DNA of 64,000 bases from contig MU129031.1 in assembly GCA_014904985.1 (NCBI GenBank), positions 1-64,000 of the forward strand. Direction: 5' to 3'. Source of the DNA: Hydnum rufescens UP504. Lineage: Eukaryota; Basidiomycota; Agaricomycetes; Cantharellales; Hydnaceae. The notes below the pieces were generated by a model. It had not been told where the DNA came from. It worked only from the letters and a program-made list of their open reading frames with translations, and made no database searches. Positions 1 to 12,660 of this stretch are shown here, piece after piece; positions within the stretch are counted from its first letter, which is position 1; every line of letters starts with the position of its first letter. Made by a program: the position numbers and the translations under genes.

Positions 1-440
1 AGATGCTTACCTCCTATAGTATCAATGTCACAGAGGGATATATCAGCCAGGAACAGTCCAAATGTGGGGGATGCATACTCACATGCTATGTTATCCATGC
101 CAGTAAAAGATATACACCCAGCAACCTCACATTAACTATGAGATGCAAACTCACCCCCTGCATTGCAGATTCCAGCAGAAGCTGTATCAGGAAATGACCA
201 TGTATCCAATGGTGGGAGATCCACTCACATACTGCATTCCCAATGGCATCAAAAAATGTATGAGCCAGACACCATGTATCAAATTTGGAGATCCAGACTG
301 ACCAACTACATTGTCAATGCCACAAAGAAGCATGTAAGTCAGTCAGTGTGGACTGAATGTTAGTGCTTGTGGCTATACCTCCTATGGTGTTGATGCCATC
401 CAACAAACCAACAATGTATCACCAGTTGTTGCCAGTTACA
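1..440 (-). repeat. Degenerate ~75 bp tandem repeat with recurring splice donors
   Basis: About five diverged units follow one another with a period of roughly 66-77 bp, starting near 3, 68, 141, 218 and 290. On the minus strand each unit can encode a short motif of the type GIDxxGG (CGIDNVVG, TGMDNIAC, CDIDTIGG), directly or closely followed by a GTGAGT/GTAAGC-type donor. The array therefore looks like repeated short exons rather than a simple minisatellite. It lies downstream of the minus-strand GTPase gene and continues past the left edge, so it may be that gene's 3' exons or a separate repeat-protein gene. No family was recognised. Confidence 0.5.
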
Positions 441-559
441 GCATATGAGACAATCAATACATTGCTCACAACTTGCACAGTGACTCACCATGAGAATCCT
501 GAACCCTTTATCTGCACATAACTGGGATATTTCATCTTCCCCAGGTCCTGGAGCTTTGG

Positions 560-1807
560 TCATGATGTTCCCTGAAAATAGTCAAATTGTACCATCATCT
601 CATTGATACAGCTTGAGACAGCACCTTCAACTCCACCACCAAGGACTCTATGAGATAAACCATGACTGTTAGTCACTAATCTATTGGATATCCACACTCA
701 CCGCTGTAAAACATATATGGTATGAATCCGGCGGTTTCGTTTCCAAACTGTGAGGTGAAGCAATGACCTCTGGGTCTCATTGGGAAGGGCATCCATAGTG
801 GCTCCAAGAAGTTGGTTGCACAATGCTATGCTCTGCTCGGTAACTTCATGCATGTCTTTATGCCAAAATTTAACTGCGAAAAATTGCTACTCAGATAGAA
901 TATACATACTTCCAACCCTGAGAAAACCGGCAGGTGGGTACCGCTCGTTCCGAAATTGTGTCTCAAGTCTGTTAACAAATTCAGCCACTTTCTGCTCCAC
1001 CTCCGGGGCACGAGCGAGGAAATCAGATGGTTCAGAAGCAGGGCCGAGAACCTCAGTCATAATTTTTGTCTTTCTTCCATCCAGCTTGGTGAAAATCCCG
1101 ATCACAGGCACTGAACGGACACATGGACCAGTGCATAAGAGAAAGGATCGAATGGTGCAACTCATGGGACATACCTGATGCTGTGGGCTTTGAGAAAAAG
1201 CCTGAGTGCAGGAATCCAAAGGGCCTGTCATTATCGGTTGGGATGCAGAGCCTGGAGCAACCGATGAGTTCAAGTGTGGAGGGGGTATGAGCCAAAATGT
1301 AAATGCACCAAATCGCATGCAACTGTTGTAAAGGTGAAGCTAACGAGCGCTTTCGAATAAATTGCCAGACGGCCTCGACCTCCTCGACCCCTCCTGCCTC
1401 GAAACCACCAGAGTCGTGGAAAACGAGATCAGGGTTTGATGTGTAAGTGATTTCATCGTCGATGGTGTGGATCCCTCGCTGGATGGTATCAAAATATGAA
1501 GTAACCACAGGGTGCCTTTGATAGGATGGTTCTTACTTGATCATATCCCCTGGGGACCTCCTCGATCTGAGAGATAAAGGGATGAATTAGAAGAGCATCT
1601 CTACTGAGCTCGAACATCTGTAGTAATTACACGTTTTCCGTTCCGGGTCACTATACTTGCGCCGGCAGGGCTGTCAGTTAGTCGTTCGAGCAGAGTGGTC
1701 TTTCCCGCGTTCGCCGGTCCAAGTATGAGGACCCTGAAGCGCTTGGTGACTTCTTTCTTGGTGAGTTTGTTGGGGAGCTTGAAATGCTTGCCGATAGATT
1801 TCCACAT
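560..1807 (-). CDS. P-loop GTPase (G-domain protein, fungal expanded family)
   Basis: The start codon is at 1807. Residues about 24-40 read FRVLILGPANAGKTTLLERL, which contains the Walker A/G1 P-loop GPANAGKT. Later exons give the switch region with the G3-type sequence HDSGGFEAGG (about 1440-1380) and the G4-type motif TKLD in GIFTKLDGRK (about 1100). A further exon (about 880-705) encodes a helical segment with ALCNQLLGATMDALP and ends at a good GTGAGT donor, so the gene probably continues to about 560 or into the repeat at 1-440. This layout matches the small G-domain proteins that are strongly expanded in Agaricomycetes; their cellular role is mostly unknown. The exon joins between 1600 and 1500 are uncertain, and frame changes near 1250 could be introns or damage. 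The GTPase assignment is firm and the function is not known. Confidence 0.8.
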
Positions 1808-1809
1808 GG

Positions 1810-2940
1810 TTGACGGACTAGAGAAGGAGAGAGGGCCTTGGTGTGTGTAGGTGGTGTGTGTACAATGTTACTGGTAAATACATTCGTGCACATGCTACAA
1901 AATGTCACAAGGCAGGCATGCAGCAAGAGCATTCCCGTTATGTCAACTTGATTAACTTCTGTCCGAGAAACACCAACATCTCCATGGCCGCTTCCTCGAG
2001 ATAGGGCCCTTCTGGGGACAGGTATGGCCTACCAGGGCCCCATTTCGTCTGAGTGACTAGGATGGATTCCAGTCAAACACGTACCAATCAGGTCAGAGGG
2101 TGGTCGTTCACCATGACAATCCCCTTCACGTGACTGGTTCGTGAGGGCCACCTCTCATTCGGACGGTACCTTCCATTCTGATTAACTGTGCACGAGGCCT
2201 CAACGTGTCTTCAGGGTACACCCTGTCGCTGGATTCCATTTGTTAGGCAATAATGCCGTGCTTCAAGGTCCCCGTTGGGGACACCGCGTTCCTTCCTCCG
2301 GATCGTACAGCTACCTCTTACAATGTGGATTCCACTGATCCAGGTACTTAAACTTCGAGCCAGACTGCGATATTTCAACCACCAGGATCAACCAATCCTA
2401 CCAACGCATCGCAGGACTCCCCGTAGCTCAGACCCACCACCGACTCTCTCCTAGACGATTCTAGGTATGCTACGTTCGTCATCTATACCTCTGCCAGTGC
2501 TCAAGTAGCATCGTTAGGTTCAGAGTATTCATGGCCAAAGTGAGTCATGCATCCTTTCCATGCATCTCACTCATTGTAGAGCATTCGCAGTCAGGAGTGG
2601 GAGAGTCTTCTTTGATCAATGCAGTACTCCGCGCCAAAACCCTCGCTATGCGCGCTCCTTGCTTTCCCAAATCTCGCATTACTTGATCCCAATGCATACG
2701 ATAGAGAACCTCCGATGATCGTGCCACTCAGCACGATATTCATCAAGAACTCACCTCAAATGATAGCCATCTACTCATTCTACACGATTCGCAACGCCTT
2801 GCTGGTGGAGCTATCGAGAATCTTCGAACGGCACAAGAGTTCATCGAGAAGAGCGCGGAAATGGTGTTTAAAGACAGACTACCTGCTATTTGGTGCGCGT
2901 GACATTGCCTTTTATCCAGTGTACCCCAGAAATTTTGATT
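1810..2940. other. No gene recognised
   Basis: This stretch separates the GTPase gene from the unrecognised plus-strand gene. It holds only short overlapping reading frames on both strands, and no motif could be supported. The first ~200 bp upstream of the GTPase start presumably contain its promoter, but no clear TATA or CAAT box decides its position. Confidence 0.3.
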
Positions 2941-3189
2941 TCTCATGACTCTAGGTTGTGCTGCAGGATCCCAGTTCCTGGAGGTCGAATTTTTGAGCGA
3001 GGAGATGGGATACTCCTCCAGAACCTTGCCAACGAGGGTACATTGATCAGTCCAATCATTGAAGTATGACCAGCTTGTGGTGCGAAAGAAGAGTGTTCTC
3101 GCATGGTCCCTTGGTAGTAATGTAGTCGGACGGGAGGGTTGAGCCAAAGAGACTGCTATCGAGGCCATCAAAGTTAGTTACGAGAAGCC

Positions 3190-4083
3190 CTCGATGCGGC
3201 AGCAAGCAATCGACATACGTGGACCGAGGTCTGTACTATTGGTTGGACGACTATTCTTCACACTGATAGGCCCTTATTTCCCAGTGACAATCGAGTACAA
3301 AGGCCCTATCGAGAAACTGATCAACCTCGCCATGAACACTCTCGTCGATGCTCCTACAAAGACCGGTCCGAAAACCCAGACAGCGACGGGCGAGGCTACT
3401 GGTGATTCAGAGCAACCGAATCTTGGAACCTGGCTCTTCGCGGTTGCTCAAAGAGGTAGTCTCGGAGGGAAAGATCTCGACATCGATTGAGTGAGTCTGT
3501 TCACTGTTACTTGTCTGGCGTTCCCATTATGATGCAATATCTTCGAGTGTTGGGTGTTGGGCGACACAGTGCGTCCGTTTTGGAAACATGAGCAACTCGC
3601 CCCCCTCCTTCGTGCACACTTTTTCATTTCTATAGAGTATTGGGGTTATATCTTCTCTGGAATCTTTAATGGCATCCCCCTTAATGAAGGCATTGGGGTC
3701 ATCCATGGTGACATCCGTCAACGTCTGGAATTTAAATGACCCAAACCTTCAGGCACGTCTTGCATCAGTCATTGCGACGATTGTTCAGAACAATCGGGTT
3801 CTTGGGTGTGGTGTCTAAAGTCGACAGAATTTCCAGCCCTAATGATGCATCTGGTCACAGATCTAGCAAGCGACCATCCGAATCCTCCGGGTCTGTAAGC
3901 ATCGTCCTATCCTGTAGATCTAAATGACAAAGCATGATATGGAAACATCTCAGTGTCAATACCACTCAGACCCGCGGCTACTATAGTTGGGGCTCTCCGC
4001 CCTCAGCACCATTTGTCTGGTGGAATTCGGATTTGATGCACGGGACTAACGGTTTGGGTAGCGACCCCTATACGGACGGATAG
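3190..4083 (+). CDS. Unrecognised multi-exon gene or gene remnant
   Basis: Protein-like segments follow one another on the plus strand. A 98-residue open stretch spans 3194-3490 and includes IEYKGPIEKLINLAMNTLVD. Next come a segment around 3720-3805 with VWNLNDPNLQARLASVIATI and one at about 3808-3900 with LMMHLVTDLASDHPNPPGL, which ends at a GTAAGC donor. After an acceptor near 3951 the last exon reads to SDPYTDG and a stop at 4081-4083. The segments lie in different frames with plausible short introns, but at least one join lacks a convincing splice site. I recognise no family. A polypyrimidine-rich 3' flank follows at 4170-4230. Confidence 0.4.
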
Positions 4084-4600
4084 AAGCGCGCCTACGATCT
4101 TTGGAAGGCCGTTCGCGGACGTCCCCTTAATCCACGACGGGTTCCCTGCGCCTGCCCCCTATTTCACTTCATTATTTTGTACCTTTTTTTTCTCCTCTGT
4201 TCTATTTGTTTTCTTCTCCTATCCTGTAAGCCATAAAATGCCTAGTGTGCCAAATGTTATTAGTGTGTCCTGCTTCAGCCCGCCCTCACTCCGCTCGAGT
4301 CTCTCGTGGTTGGGCGCTTACATAATCTATGCACGTTCACTATTGTTCTCCCTGCTGCAATTGTTGTGTGTCACTACCTTCATAGTTCTATGCAATTTGT
4401 CAAAGAACATGGGTGTCCATTGTGTGTAGATAGAGTTTCTGTTAAACGATTCCGTACTATAGACCCAAAATCCTTTGATATCTGATGGGTTCATATACTG
4501 TATTGGCGGTGAAGTTCACTGTTGACTTAGATACTAGGAGGTGCTGGCCCTGTCCGGAGAGACTACAAACAATTTTTCGTTCTTTGAATGCATATTAGGA
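4084..4600. other. Intergenic, T/C-rich, no gene seen
   Basis: This is the boundary between single-copy sequence and the repeated-unit mosaic. A T-rich tract lies at 4180-4230. No coding signal is supported. Confidence 0.3.
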
Positions 4601-7600
4601 ATAGTTTTACATCGATGCCCATATGCATTCTCCCAAGAAGGCAGTTGCCGCGTTTAGAAATAATCATCCCGTTCCCTCCCGGAATCCGGAATACTACAAA
4701 GCCTTCAGCCTGTCACTTCTACCACATGAGACGGGCTCTCCGTACCGCCGTGTGATCGCTCCATGGGACCTTCTACGCAACGCCTCCGGGTGGTTCTCCA
4801 GGCGTTGCTTGTTCTTCCTGAGGTCTGTGGGAAGGCGATCCAGGTGGTTCGAGATCTCGTCCGGCTGCGACATCCACCCCTCCGTGACGAGAGCATGCAA
4901 CTCACCGAGGGCATGGCCCCAATCTGTCTTTCGTCCAACGTCAGATCTCTTGCAATGGCAAGATCCACACTTCAACCATTCGTTGTCGGGAATGTCTTGG
5001 CCGGCGCCTTGGTCGATCTCTTGCAATAATTTCTGCAATTTTTTGCTCAATCGCAAGCTGAGCTTCCCTGAGCTTCCGACTACGACGTCTATATTGGTTG
5101 TCTATGGACTCGGGTGTGGATCACCGTAGCACCCTCCTTGGGGTTTCATCCCTCTGGGAGGGTGCTTCTATGGTTTTAGAGGTGCTCGCCGAGGCAAGCG
5201 TGGCAGTGACCTGTGCGTCCTCTGCCCTGCAGGTCAAGATGATTTATGTCGCGTACTGAATAGGGTGCACCACTGTTGATACTGGCGTCATTGCCGAGCC
5301 GCATCGGTCGGAGATTCTCAGTATATTGCCAAGCCATATTTCAGTTCTCAGCCTCCCATATCTGCTGTCCTCATCTTGTCTTTGAGGGAGCCACTCAGGA
5401 GTATTTTGGGTAGGAATAGGCCATTGCGCCGAGCTCGATGGTCTAGGAATGCTTTCCGCTGTACCAACTGTCAGTGAAAGATCCCATCAGTGCTGGCTGC
5501 ACAATTTCCTATCACTTCTCCCACGTTGATTGTTACTTTGAGGATCCCTCACGAGGCCATACCATTTCTCAGGGCCAATAGTCCCCCCGACGAACCGGGG
5601 CCTCATAGTCGGTACTGATTTCGCGCCGGTCCATAACAGGGAGCCTTGGCCCGAAGTCGAGGGAGGATAGGCCTCCTAAGTGGTTTCCGATCCAAATGCG
5701 TCATTCAGTGATATGGAGGAGTGTGATATGAACCCTGCGACAACGTTTGGTGGCAAGTATCGATCCACTTTGGAGGGCCAGTGAAGGAGAATGCAGGGTG
5801 AGGGAGAATGCTGATTTCTTACATACCTTTAGAGATATCCCCAGGTGCGTGGGGGAGGCAAAGAAATGCGTTTTGCATTTCCGACCAGGGTAGGGGGCTG
5901 TCATGTCTGTTTTATTGTGGTAATTCAGGTTGTCTTCTAATACCCGTTCGGAACGTTCCTGCGTGGGCGCGGAGATCTTGAAATTGATATGGGAGTCTGC
6001 CCAGAATATTCCTCACGAGCTGGACGCATGAGGATCACTGGTCAAATATTGATCGTCCCTCGGGCATCATAAATAGGTACACGAGGTGGGCGGCCACTTT
6101 CATTTATCGAATTTAAGCACCTCTATCCTGTAATAGCACTCTTGAAACTTGACATGCGAATTTGGTGTCGACATCGGTTTGGATGCTTTTGGTTGCGTGA
6201 GGTCCAGTATCGAGCCGGGCGAATGTAGGTTCGGAGGTAAGGATCGATCCAGATACATATGCCGAGGATTTTTGTGGTGCTTCCGAGTTGGATTGCATTC
6301 GTGGTGCGCTATCTCCCGATTCCGTAATTTCTAGTGAGACATCTGTTGAGTCCCTTGACCTATTTGCGTAGGAGGGATCCCACTTTGCGAACCACGATTC
6401 AATTGTGGCATAATATTTAGATCCAGGAAGCGTTTGGGTCGGGGCTTCGTGCCCATTGTTATCATGACACGTCTTCAGGGTTCTGGTGCATGGTTTGGTG
6501 GAGAGAAGTCCCACTAACATCTATTCGCCTTCTCATTGCTCTTGATGATATGGCGATGCTTGTTTGCGCTGGGTGGCGTGAAGCACTGCACTGCTTGTCC
6601 CATTCTAGTGTGGGCCAGCAGTCCATCGATAATTAGTAGGGTACTACTGAGATATATCGGCAACGGAACTAGGGTGATATAATTGGAGACCTTCCGACGA
6701 ATTAAAATCGTTTCTTATTCGTGTAGCTAGGGGTCGGTGATCTACGAATGTATGGATGCAATATATGTTCAATAAATCAAACTCAGTGGACCTGACATCC
6801 TCGAGGATAGCCCAGGGGTGATGTTTCCCTGAATAATACAGATAATGTTCTCGCATCCGGTCAGAATGATGACCGAGTGGCCTGCTAGGGAATGAACAAA
6901 GTCATATTAGAACCCTTCAACATTCGCAAACGAACGCGGAGACTAGAGCTCTTCAGAAGCATCGTTAACGGGAACAAAAAGAGATTGGGTATTAAGGACC
7001 ACTCGAGGTCATCACCATCACCCTTAGTGGATCTTCGTCAGTTTGGACCTAGTCAAAGCTTTGAAATAAAGAATAACAAACGCCTGCACCTGGAAAAGGG
7101 TCGAGGGGTGTATGGGTGTATCACGAAGTTGCAACGGTCTATGTTTATGGAAGATAAACGCCGAACTCAGCATATCCAGGAATACGCGTGGGTCGTCGCG
7201 GATTCCATTTGACGGCGCATTCGTTTGCATGACTCACACTATCGGTGGTTTTCCTCTTTCAAAAAGTCGACTGCGGGCCCCTGAACGTTGCATTATTCCG
7301 GAGAGCGGAGAATATTTCGAACGGGGTCTAAAAACGCAGACATAGATGCATTTTCGCTGAACGAGGGAGACACCCCAGTGCTATCATAATGCTTCCGGTG
7401 GTAGTATAACGCATCAGAGAAGACTGGGTGGAGAGGGTGACAGATTCTGGTATGGTGGAATATTAAAGGAAGAGACAATCCATCGGAGGAATATATACGG
7501 GCATTTCACTCAATTTGGGTCTTGGAAGGATTAATGAAGAGAGGTGCAACATTGTAGCCACTGTGAATTATTAGCACACGATGTCACTAGCGAGCTCCTC

Positions 7601-8230
7601 GGTGCTTAGTAAGCAGATAGGTTTGTGTGGATGAATAATCGGAAATACACTACTTGTCTTCGCACAAAGTAGGTGCTTTCCGGCGTCCCCAGAGTCCGCG
7701 GCCATTGTCCACTCTATTAGACATAGCGTAGCGTCGCTAGCGTACATCGGTATTGTCGGCCTTTGCCGATTCGTTCCGTCCCACTTTATTGTCTGCTCAC
7801 TAGCCTCTCCCTCTGTAACTGAAATCCATAGACACGTGCCAATTGATGTCGATATACCCGATCTCTCTTTGTTCCAGTTAACACTGCGTTTTGAGAAGGT
7901 ATCTAGGCTGAGTGAGCGGTCGCCGTGTTCGCTTCCTGGGGTTCGTATTCCAATATGCAATATCCCTTTGTTTGTGCCTTGCCACTCGGTCATCGGTCAG
8001 CCCAGATGTACAGCCCATCAAAATGTTCTCAAGCATTGTCGCATTATTCAGGGAAACATCACCTTATCCCCAAGAGGGAACTTCACGCCAATTGGAGATT
8101 GATACATTGTTTGAGCACATAATTCTTCTCGCGTGATGGCAGCCCTTTACACCTTGATATTTAGCCCTACCTACACGCCCTACATGAATAAGAACTGGGG
8201 ATGTTGCTATTGTGACATATCTTAGTTCAT
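4600..8230 (-). repeat. Repeated unit U1 (minus orientation), left arm of a head-to-head pair
   Basis: U1 runs from about 8230 down to 4600 and carries the unit's segments in order. A segment beginning MTEWQGTNKGILHIGIRT lies near 7990. A second with KYYATIESWFAKWDPSY follows near 6430-6400, with SEAPQKSSAYVSGSI near 6280. The amino-terminal segment of the core protein lies near 5700, and the CGSC-motif segment (LKCGSCHCKRSDVGRKTDW) at about 4970-4910. The same segments occur in the same order in U2, U4, U5 and U6. Frames are broken between segments and the U1 core carries stops, so this copy looks inactive. U1 and U2 are divergent and form a large imperfect inverted repeat centred near 8230. 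Confidence 0.7.
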
Positions 8231-11200
8231 CCAAAGGTATCTACCGATATATATATCTCAGTAGCACCCTGCCAATTATCAGAGGTGTTCAGACCCACAA
8301 CGGAATGCGACAAACGTTGCAGTACCGAACGCCCCCCAGCACAAACAAAGCACGGCCATATTACCAACAGCGACGGGAAGGTGAATAGATGTTGGGGGCA
8401 TTCTCTCCATCGAACGATGCCCCAGAACCCTTATGACGCGTGGACTTCGGCAGGAGGCTCAAACACTCCCTGGATCTAACTTAAAGCATTATGCCACAAT
8501 TCAATCGTACACACCCACAAACTTCTGGGTACACTGGGATCCCTCCTACCCAAATAGTACAAAAGACGGTCATCTGCTAAGAATTCCAGGGTCCGGAGAT
8601 GGCGCGCAACGAATGGAATCGAAGTCGGAAGCGCCGCAGAAATCCCTGGCATACGTATGCGGGTCGATCCCCAACACCAGATTCATACGTCAGATTTCAG
8701 GATCGCTACCATAGGAATAAAGGGGGCGCTTAAACAAACTCAATAGATGAAAATGGCCATCCACCTCGTGTACTTGCCCATGCTGCCCGAGCGACGGTCA
8801 ATATCTGATCAGGAATCCTCGTGCATCCGCCTCATACGGAAGACCCTGGCCAGACCCTACCATATTGATTCCAAGATCTCCACGCGCGTGTAGGAATGTT
8901 CTGTAGAGCCATTAGAAGACAGCCCGAATTGTCACAATAAAATAAAAATGACAGCCCCTTACTCAGATCGGGAATGGAAAACACCTCCTTGCCTGCGCAC
9001 CAGGATATCTCTGAAGATATAAAAGAAATCAATGCTCTCCCTCAGTCTCCACTCTCCTTCGCTAGCCCTCCAAAATGGATGAATACTTCCCAACAGACAT
9101 CGCAGGGTTCACATTGCCCTCCGAGATATCGCTGGACGACACATTTGGATTGGAAACAACTTACGAGGCCTACCCTCCCTCAACTTTCGGGGCAAGGCTC
9201 CTTGGTATGGACCGAGGCTCCGCCACCATCCGGTGCAGGGCCCCAGTTCGTCGGGGGTACTATTGACTCTGAAGAACAGTACGGCGGCTATGAATCAGGT
9301 GAGGATCTTCTAAGCAAATATCAACGAAGACGACTAAGAAGCCTTGGCGGGAAATGCTGCAGCCCGCACCAATGAATTTCGCGCCGCCTTCAGGTATAGC
9401 CGAAAACCTCGCCGACCATCGATCTTGTCGTCGAGGGCTGAACGGTCCATTGATACCCGAGGTACTGGCACGCGCCCGAATGGCGCCCCAAAGAGAAGAT
9501 GAAGTAAGCAGATTGGCGACACAATTTCACAGGCGACGAACTGAAATATGGCTTCATAGTATATCGACGCTCTCCAACCGATCGAGCCAAGCGATTATTC
9601 CACGATCAGCTGGTGGTGCACCCCATTCGGTACGTGGTATATCATCTCGAGCTGCATGGGTGAGAACTGACAGATAATGGGGACGGGGATGCATAGGTCA
9701 CTGCCATGCTCGCCGAGGCGAGCACCCTTAAACGAAATGAAGCACCCTCCCAGAGGGATGAGACCCCAAGAGGAGTGCTTCAGTCAAAGTACTACACCAG
9801 TGTCGAGCGCTGGGCAATCGATACACCCGAGTCAAGAACCAGCACATCGAGGCGTCCAAGGCGAACACTTAGGGAAGGTCAGCTTGCCATTGGCCGAAAA
9901 ATCGCAGAAAAGATCTTGCAAGAGATCAACCAATGCGCCGATGAAGACATTCCCGACGACCAACGACTCGAATGTGGATCCTGCCATCGGAAACGATTGG
10001 ACAGTGCGCGGAAGACCGATTGGGACTATGCTCGTCGGGAGCTGAATGCCCTCGTCCTGACTTCTACCAAGCAGGGCTGGGTCTCCCAACCAGGCCACGA
10101 AGTCTCGAAGAGCCTGGATCGCCTCCCCCCTGAGCTCATGAAGAACAAGCAACGCCTGGAGAACCACCTCAAGGTGATGCTTGGAAGGCCTCATGATGCG
10201 ATCACACGGCGATACAGAGAGCCCGGGCCATGGGGAATACGAGTGACAGAGGCTGGATGTCTTATAGTGTTCCGGGACGAAACGGGATGATTATTTCCTG
10301 ATGAAGGGAGGGCGGCAACTGCCTCCTTGGGAGAACAGTCGCATCGATGTAGAACTATTCCTAATACGCATGTGATCTGCTTATGAGTGAATGAAAAATG
10401 ACCCGGGCTCCATGGCAAGGTCAATACGTCCTACAACCCTACAATGGACTTCAGCCCTAAAATATAAAGTATGGGAGTCGACGAGGCGAAATAGTCCGTA
10501 GCATGATAAGACAATACAATTCACCAACTCCCACAGCAAGCGGACGTGGGGTGTCTTCATCGACACCCAATATAGGGCGCTAAGCAGACCCACACTTGAT
10601 CTAGCTCACGTCAATAGTTCCGAAGAAGCTCCCGGGTTGGACTCCAATATGCCCCGATAGCGAGCACTAAGGGAGGAACAACCTAATTGGTGCAATCGCA
10701 GACCCACGACATGAAATGGACACGTATTTCGCACGACAGAATCACGCACTCCGAGGGTCTGGCGACCTGAGCGCAACACACTCAATAGCATCCAGACCAT
10801 CCAGTGGAAAATCCCTACCATGGAGCGCATACGTCTCCCATAAATCCAGCGGCTTATCTGGGAGGTGGGGAGCGAGCCACTACGAACCCCTCACCGGGGA
10901 CGCTGGGGGGGGGGGAAAGGTGATAGGATGAATGAAATGAGGATCATAATGTCCTGCGAACGAAGGATTTGTTTCTTGATCAAGAAGAGTCTGACAAATG
11001 CTATACGGCGAGGGAACAATTATGCAAACGGGTCACCACAAATAATTCAATACGGCGGAGTGGACTCTATGGTTGCAATTTGCCGGCAAGATGGTCGGTT
11101 GACTAGGCACCGCGTATATTGACGTGGATCCAAATGCCACGCCTGGGTTGGAAAATTCATAGGGAGAGTAAGTTTCTAGGCTGAACCAAGAAACAAAAAC

Positions 11201-11473
11201 AAAGGGGAAAAACGAAAGACGAAGCTGTTGTTCAAGTTTCCCCCCATGGAGAATATCCCTTTACTCCGTGCGGTGGAAGAAAGCCCTTCATCCTGTAAAG
11301 CCTCTTCGCGTAGGACTCTCGGCATTAAGTAGGCATGCCTCCATGATTCCCATTACAAAGAAGCAGCTGGTAGCAAATCGGCAAGAACCGGCGACAACAC
11401 TTCTTATATATCTAACGCTCTATTAGTATGGGTCACGACACTTGGCGACACTCCGCCCGGGGTGACCACACCA
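8231..11473 (+). repeat. Repeated unit U2 (plus orientation), right arm of a head-to-head pair
   Basis: U2 contains the SEAPQKSLAYVCGSI segment (8630), a leader ending in a short A+T-rich tract, the core gene (9075-10290) and a 3' region (10300-11470) also found after U4. The 3' region keeps a recognisable common sequence around 10920-11120 and 11260-11420, and it runs directly into a first-exon fragment of VPS20 at 11474. It is most similar to U4 (13380-16650) in the same orientation and to U5 (27230-25130) in the opposite orientation. The unit has no obvious terminal inverted repeat or transposase, so it looks like a segmental duplication rather than a DNA transposon. Confidence 0.7.
9075..10290 (+). 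pseudogene. Repeat-unit core gene, copy U2 (CGSC-motif protein)
   Basis: The start at 9075 (MDEYFPTDIAGFTLPSEISL) is conserved in U4 (14223). A GTGAGG donor follows GYESG near 9300. The middle part around 9530-9660 reads KYGFIVYRRSPTDRAKRLFH. The last exon follows an acceptor at about 9696 and runs open to the stop at 10288-10290. Its well-conserved carboxyl part contains RLECGSCHRKR, then RKTDWDYARRELNALVLTST, then a basic region ending near ITRRYREPGPWG. A frame shift relative to U4 occurs near 9195, and others in the middle exon, so this copy is probably broken unless those are base-call errors. There is only one C-x2-C pair, so a classic zinc ribbon is not shown. The family is unknown to me. 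Confidence 0.55.
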
Positions 11474-11523
11474 ATGGGAAACCTGTCGTCCGCCCCCAAT
11501 ATTACCGCGCAGGATCGAGCTAT
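11474..11523 (+). pseudogene. Truncated first exon of VPS20 (5' fragment)
   Basis: An ATG at 11474 opens MGNLSSAPNITAQDRA, the same amino-terminal sequence as the full VPS20 gene at 16657. Similarity stops at about 11523, where the sequence switches to an inverted tail of another repeat unit (U3). The roughly 300 bp upstream are also shared with the full gene, so this fragment kept its promoter region but lost everything after exon 1. It marks a rearrangement breakpoint. Confidence 0.75.
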
Positions 11524-12660
11524 AGGCTTCCATCGTGGAGACTGTTCAGCCGGTGGTCTGGATGCAAACGAGCGTGTTGGTTGTGCTCAGGTCGACCAGG
11601 CCCTCAGAGAGTGTTCTGTAGACCGTGAGTTCCTTCGGCACTGTTTGCGTGAGGTGAGTCAAGCGTGGGGGCTGCCTGGCAACCTGTATTGGGTATCGAT
11701 GCAGATAGTGTATGTCCTGAATACGATGCACGTCTGTCTAGCCTGGGACTTGGTAGATTGCGTTGGGTCATCATATTTCGTCCCCTCACCTTCAAAATGG
11801 GGCCTCGATTCATATGCACCTACTCTACTGCGCGAGAATCGTTCACATCTGTCATCATCTTGGGGGTGAAGTCCATTGTTGAGCGTTGGCCTTGCCGTGG
11901 AGAGCCCGGAGTGGTTTCTCAATCACTCTTGATCAGATCATACGTTTATTAGGCATAGTTTTAGATCGATGGGACCGTTCTCCCAAGAAGCTTAAGCAGT
12001 GCTGCGCTCGCTCCATCAGGAAATAACCATCTCATTCCAGCTCTCGTTCCCTTCAGGAACACTGCAAGACTTCCAGCCTCCGTCGCTCCTACTACCCAAA
12101 GGGAGGGCTCTCTGATGAGGCGTAAGATTGGTCCTTGTGCTCATCGCCTTCAAATGGTTCACAAGACGTTCTTCGAGCTTGATGACACCCGGGCAGGCAG
12201 TCCAGGTCCTAAATCTTTCAGACTCATCGAAGACCCTTCTGTAGTCGAGGTCAGGACGACGGCATTCAACTCGGGGCAGGCGTAGTACCAATCACTCTTC
12301 CGCCCACCGTCCGTTCTCTTGCGATAGCAAGCTCCGCATTCCAGTCGTTGGTTCTCAGGAACGTCTTGGCTGTCGTATTTGGCGAGCTCTTTTGATATTT
12401 TTTTTTCGCAATTTTTCAGCCAATACTGAGCTGACCTTGCCTGAGCTTCCACCTCCGATGTCCAGACTGCTTGTTCACACGGGTGTGTGGATCACCGAGC
12501 GCTCAACGTCGAGCCGTGCAGAACATAAATTCGGGTCCCTGCCGATTCGTTCTGTCTAAGCTTGTCTTTCCTGACTGTGTCTCCTCTGCTACTCCAATCC
12601 ATACGTGCATGCTGTGGGCCTGAGAAGACCAAGGGCCTCTTTCGATGACGTAGCTGTTAA
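11524..12660 (-). repeat. Repeated unit fragment U3 (minus orientation)
   Basis: On the minus strand this stretch carries the CGAC-motif segment (RLECGACYRKRTDGGRKSDW at about 12345-12285) followed by the unit's 3' tail down to 11524. The tail matches the reverse of 10380-10700 and of 28750-28970. At 12540-12620 it also resembles the upstream part of U1 near 7760-7850. It joins the truncated VPS20 exon at 11523. It is more diverged than U2, U4 and U5. Confidence 0.6.

Noticed and set aside
4623..5129. 168-codon plus-strand frame
   Set aside because: It is the reverse-strand shadow of the CGSC-motif exon of U1.
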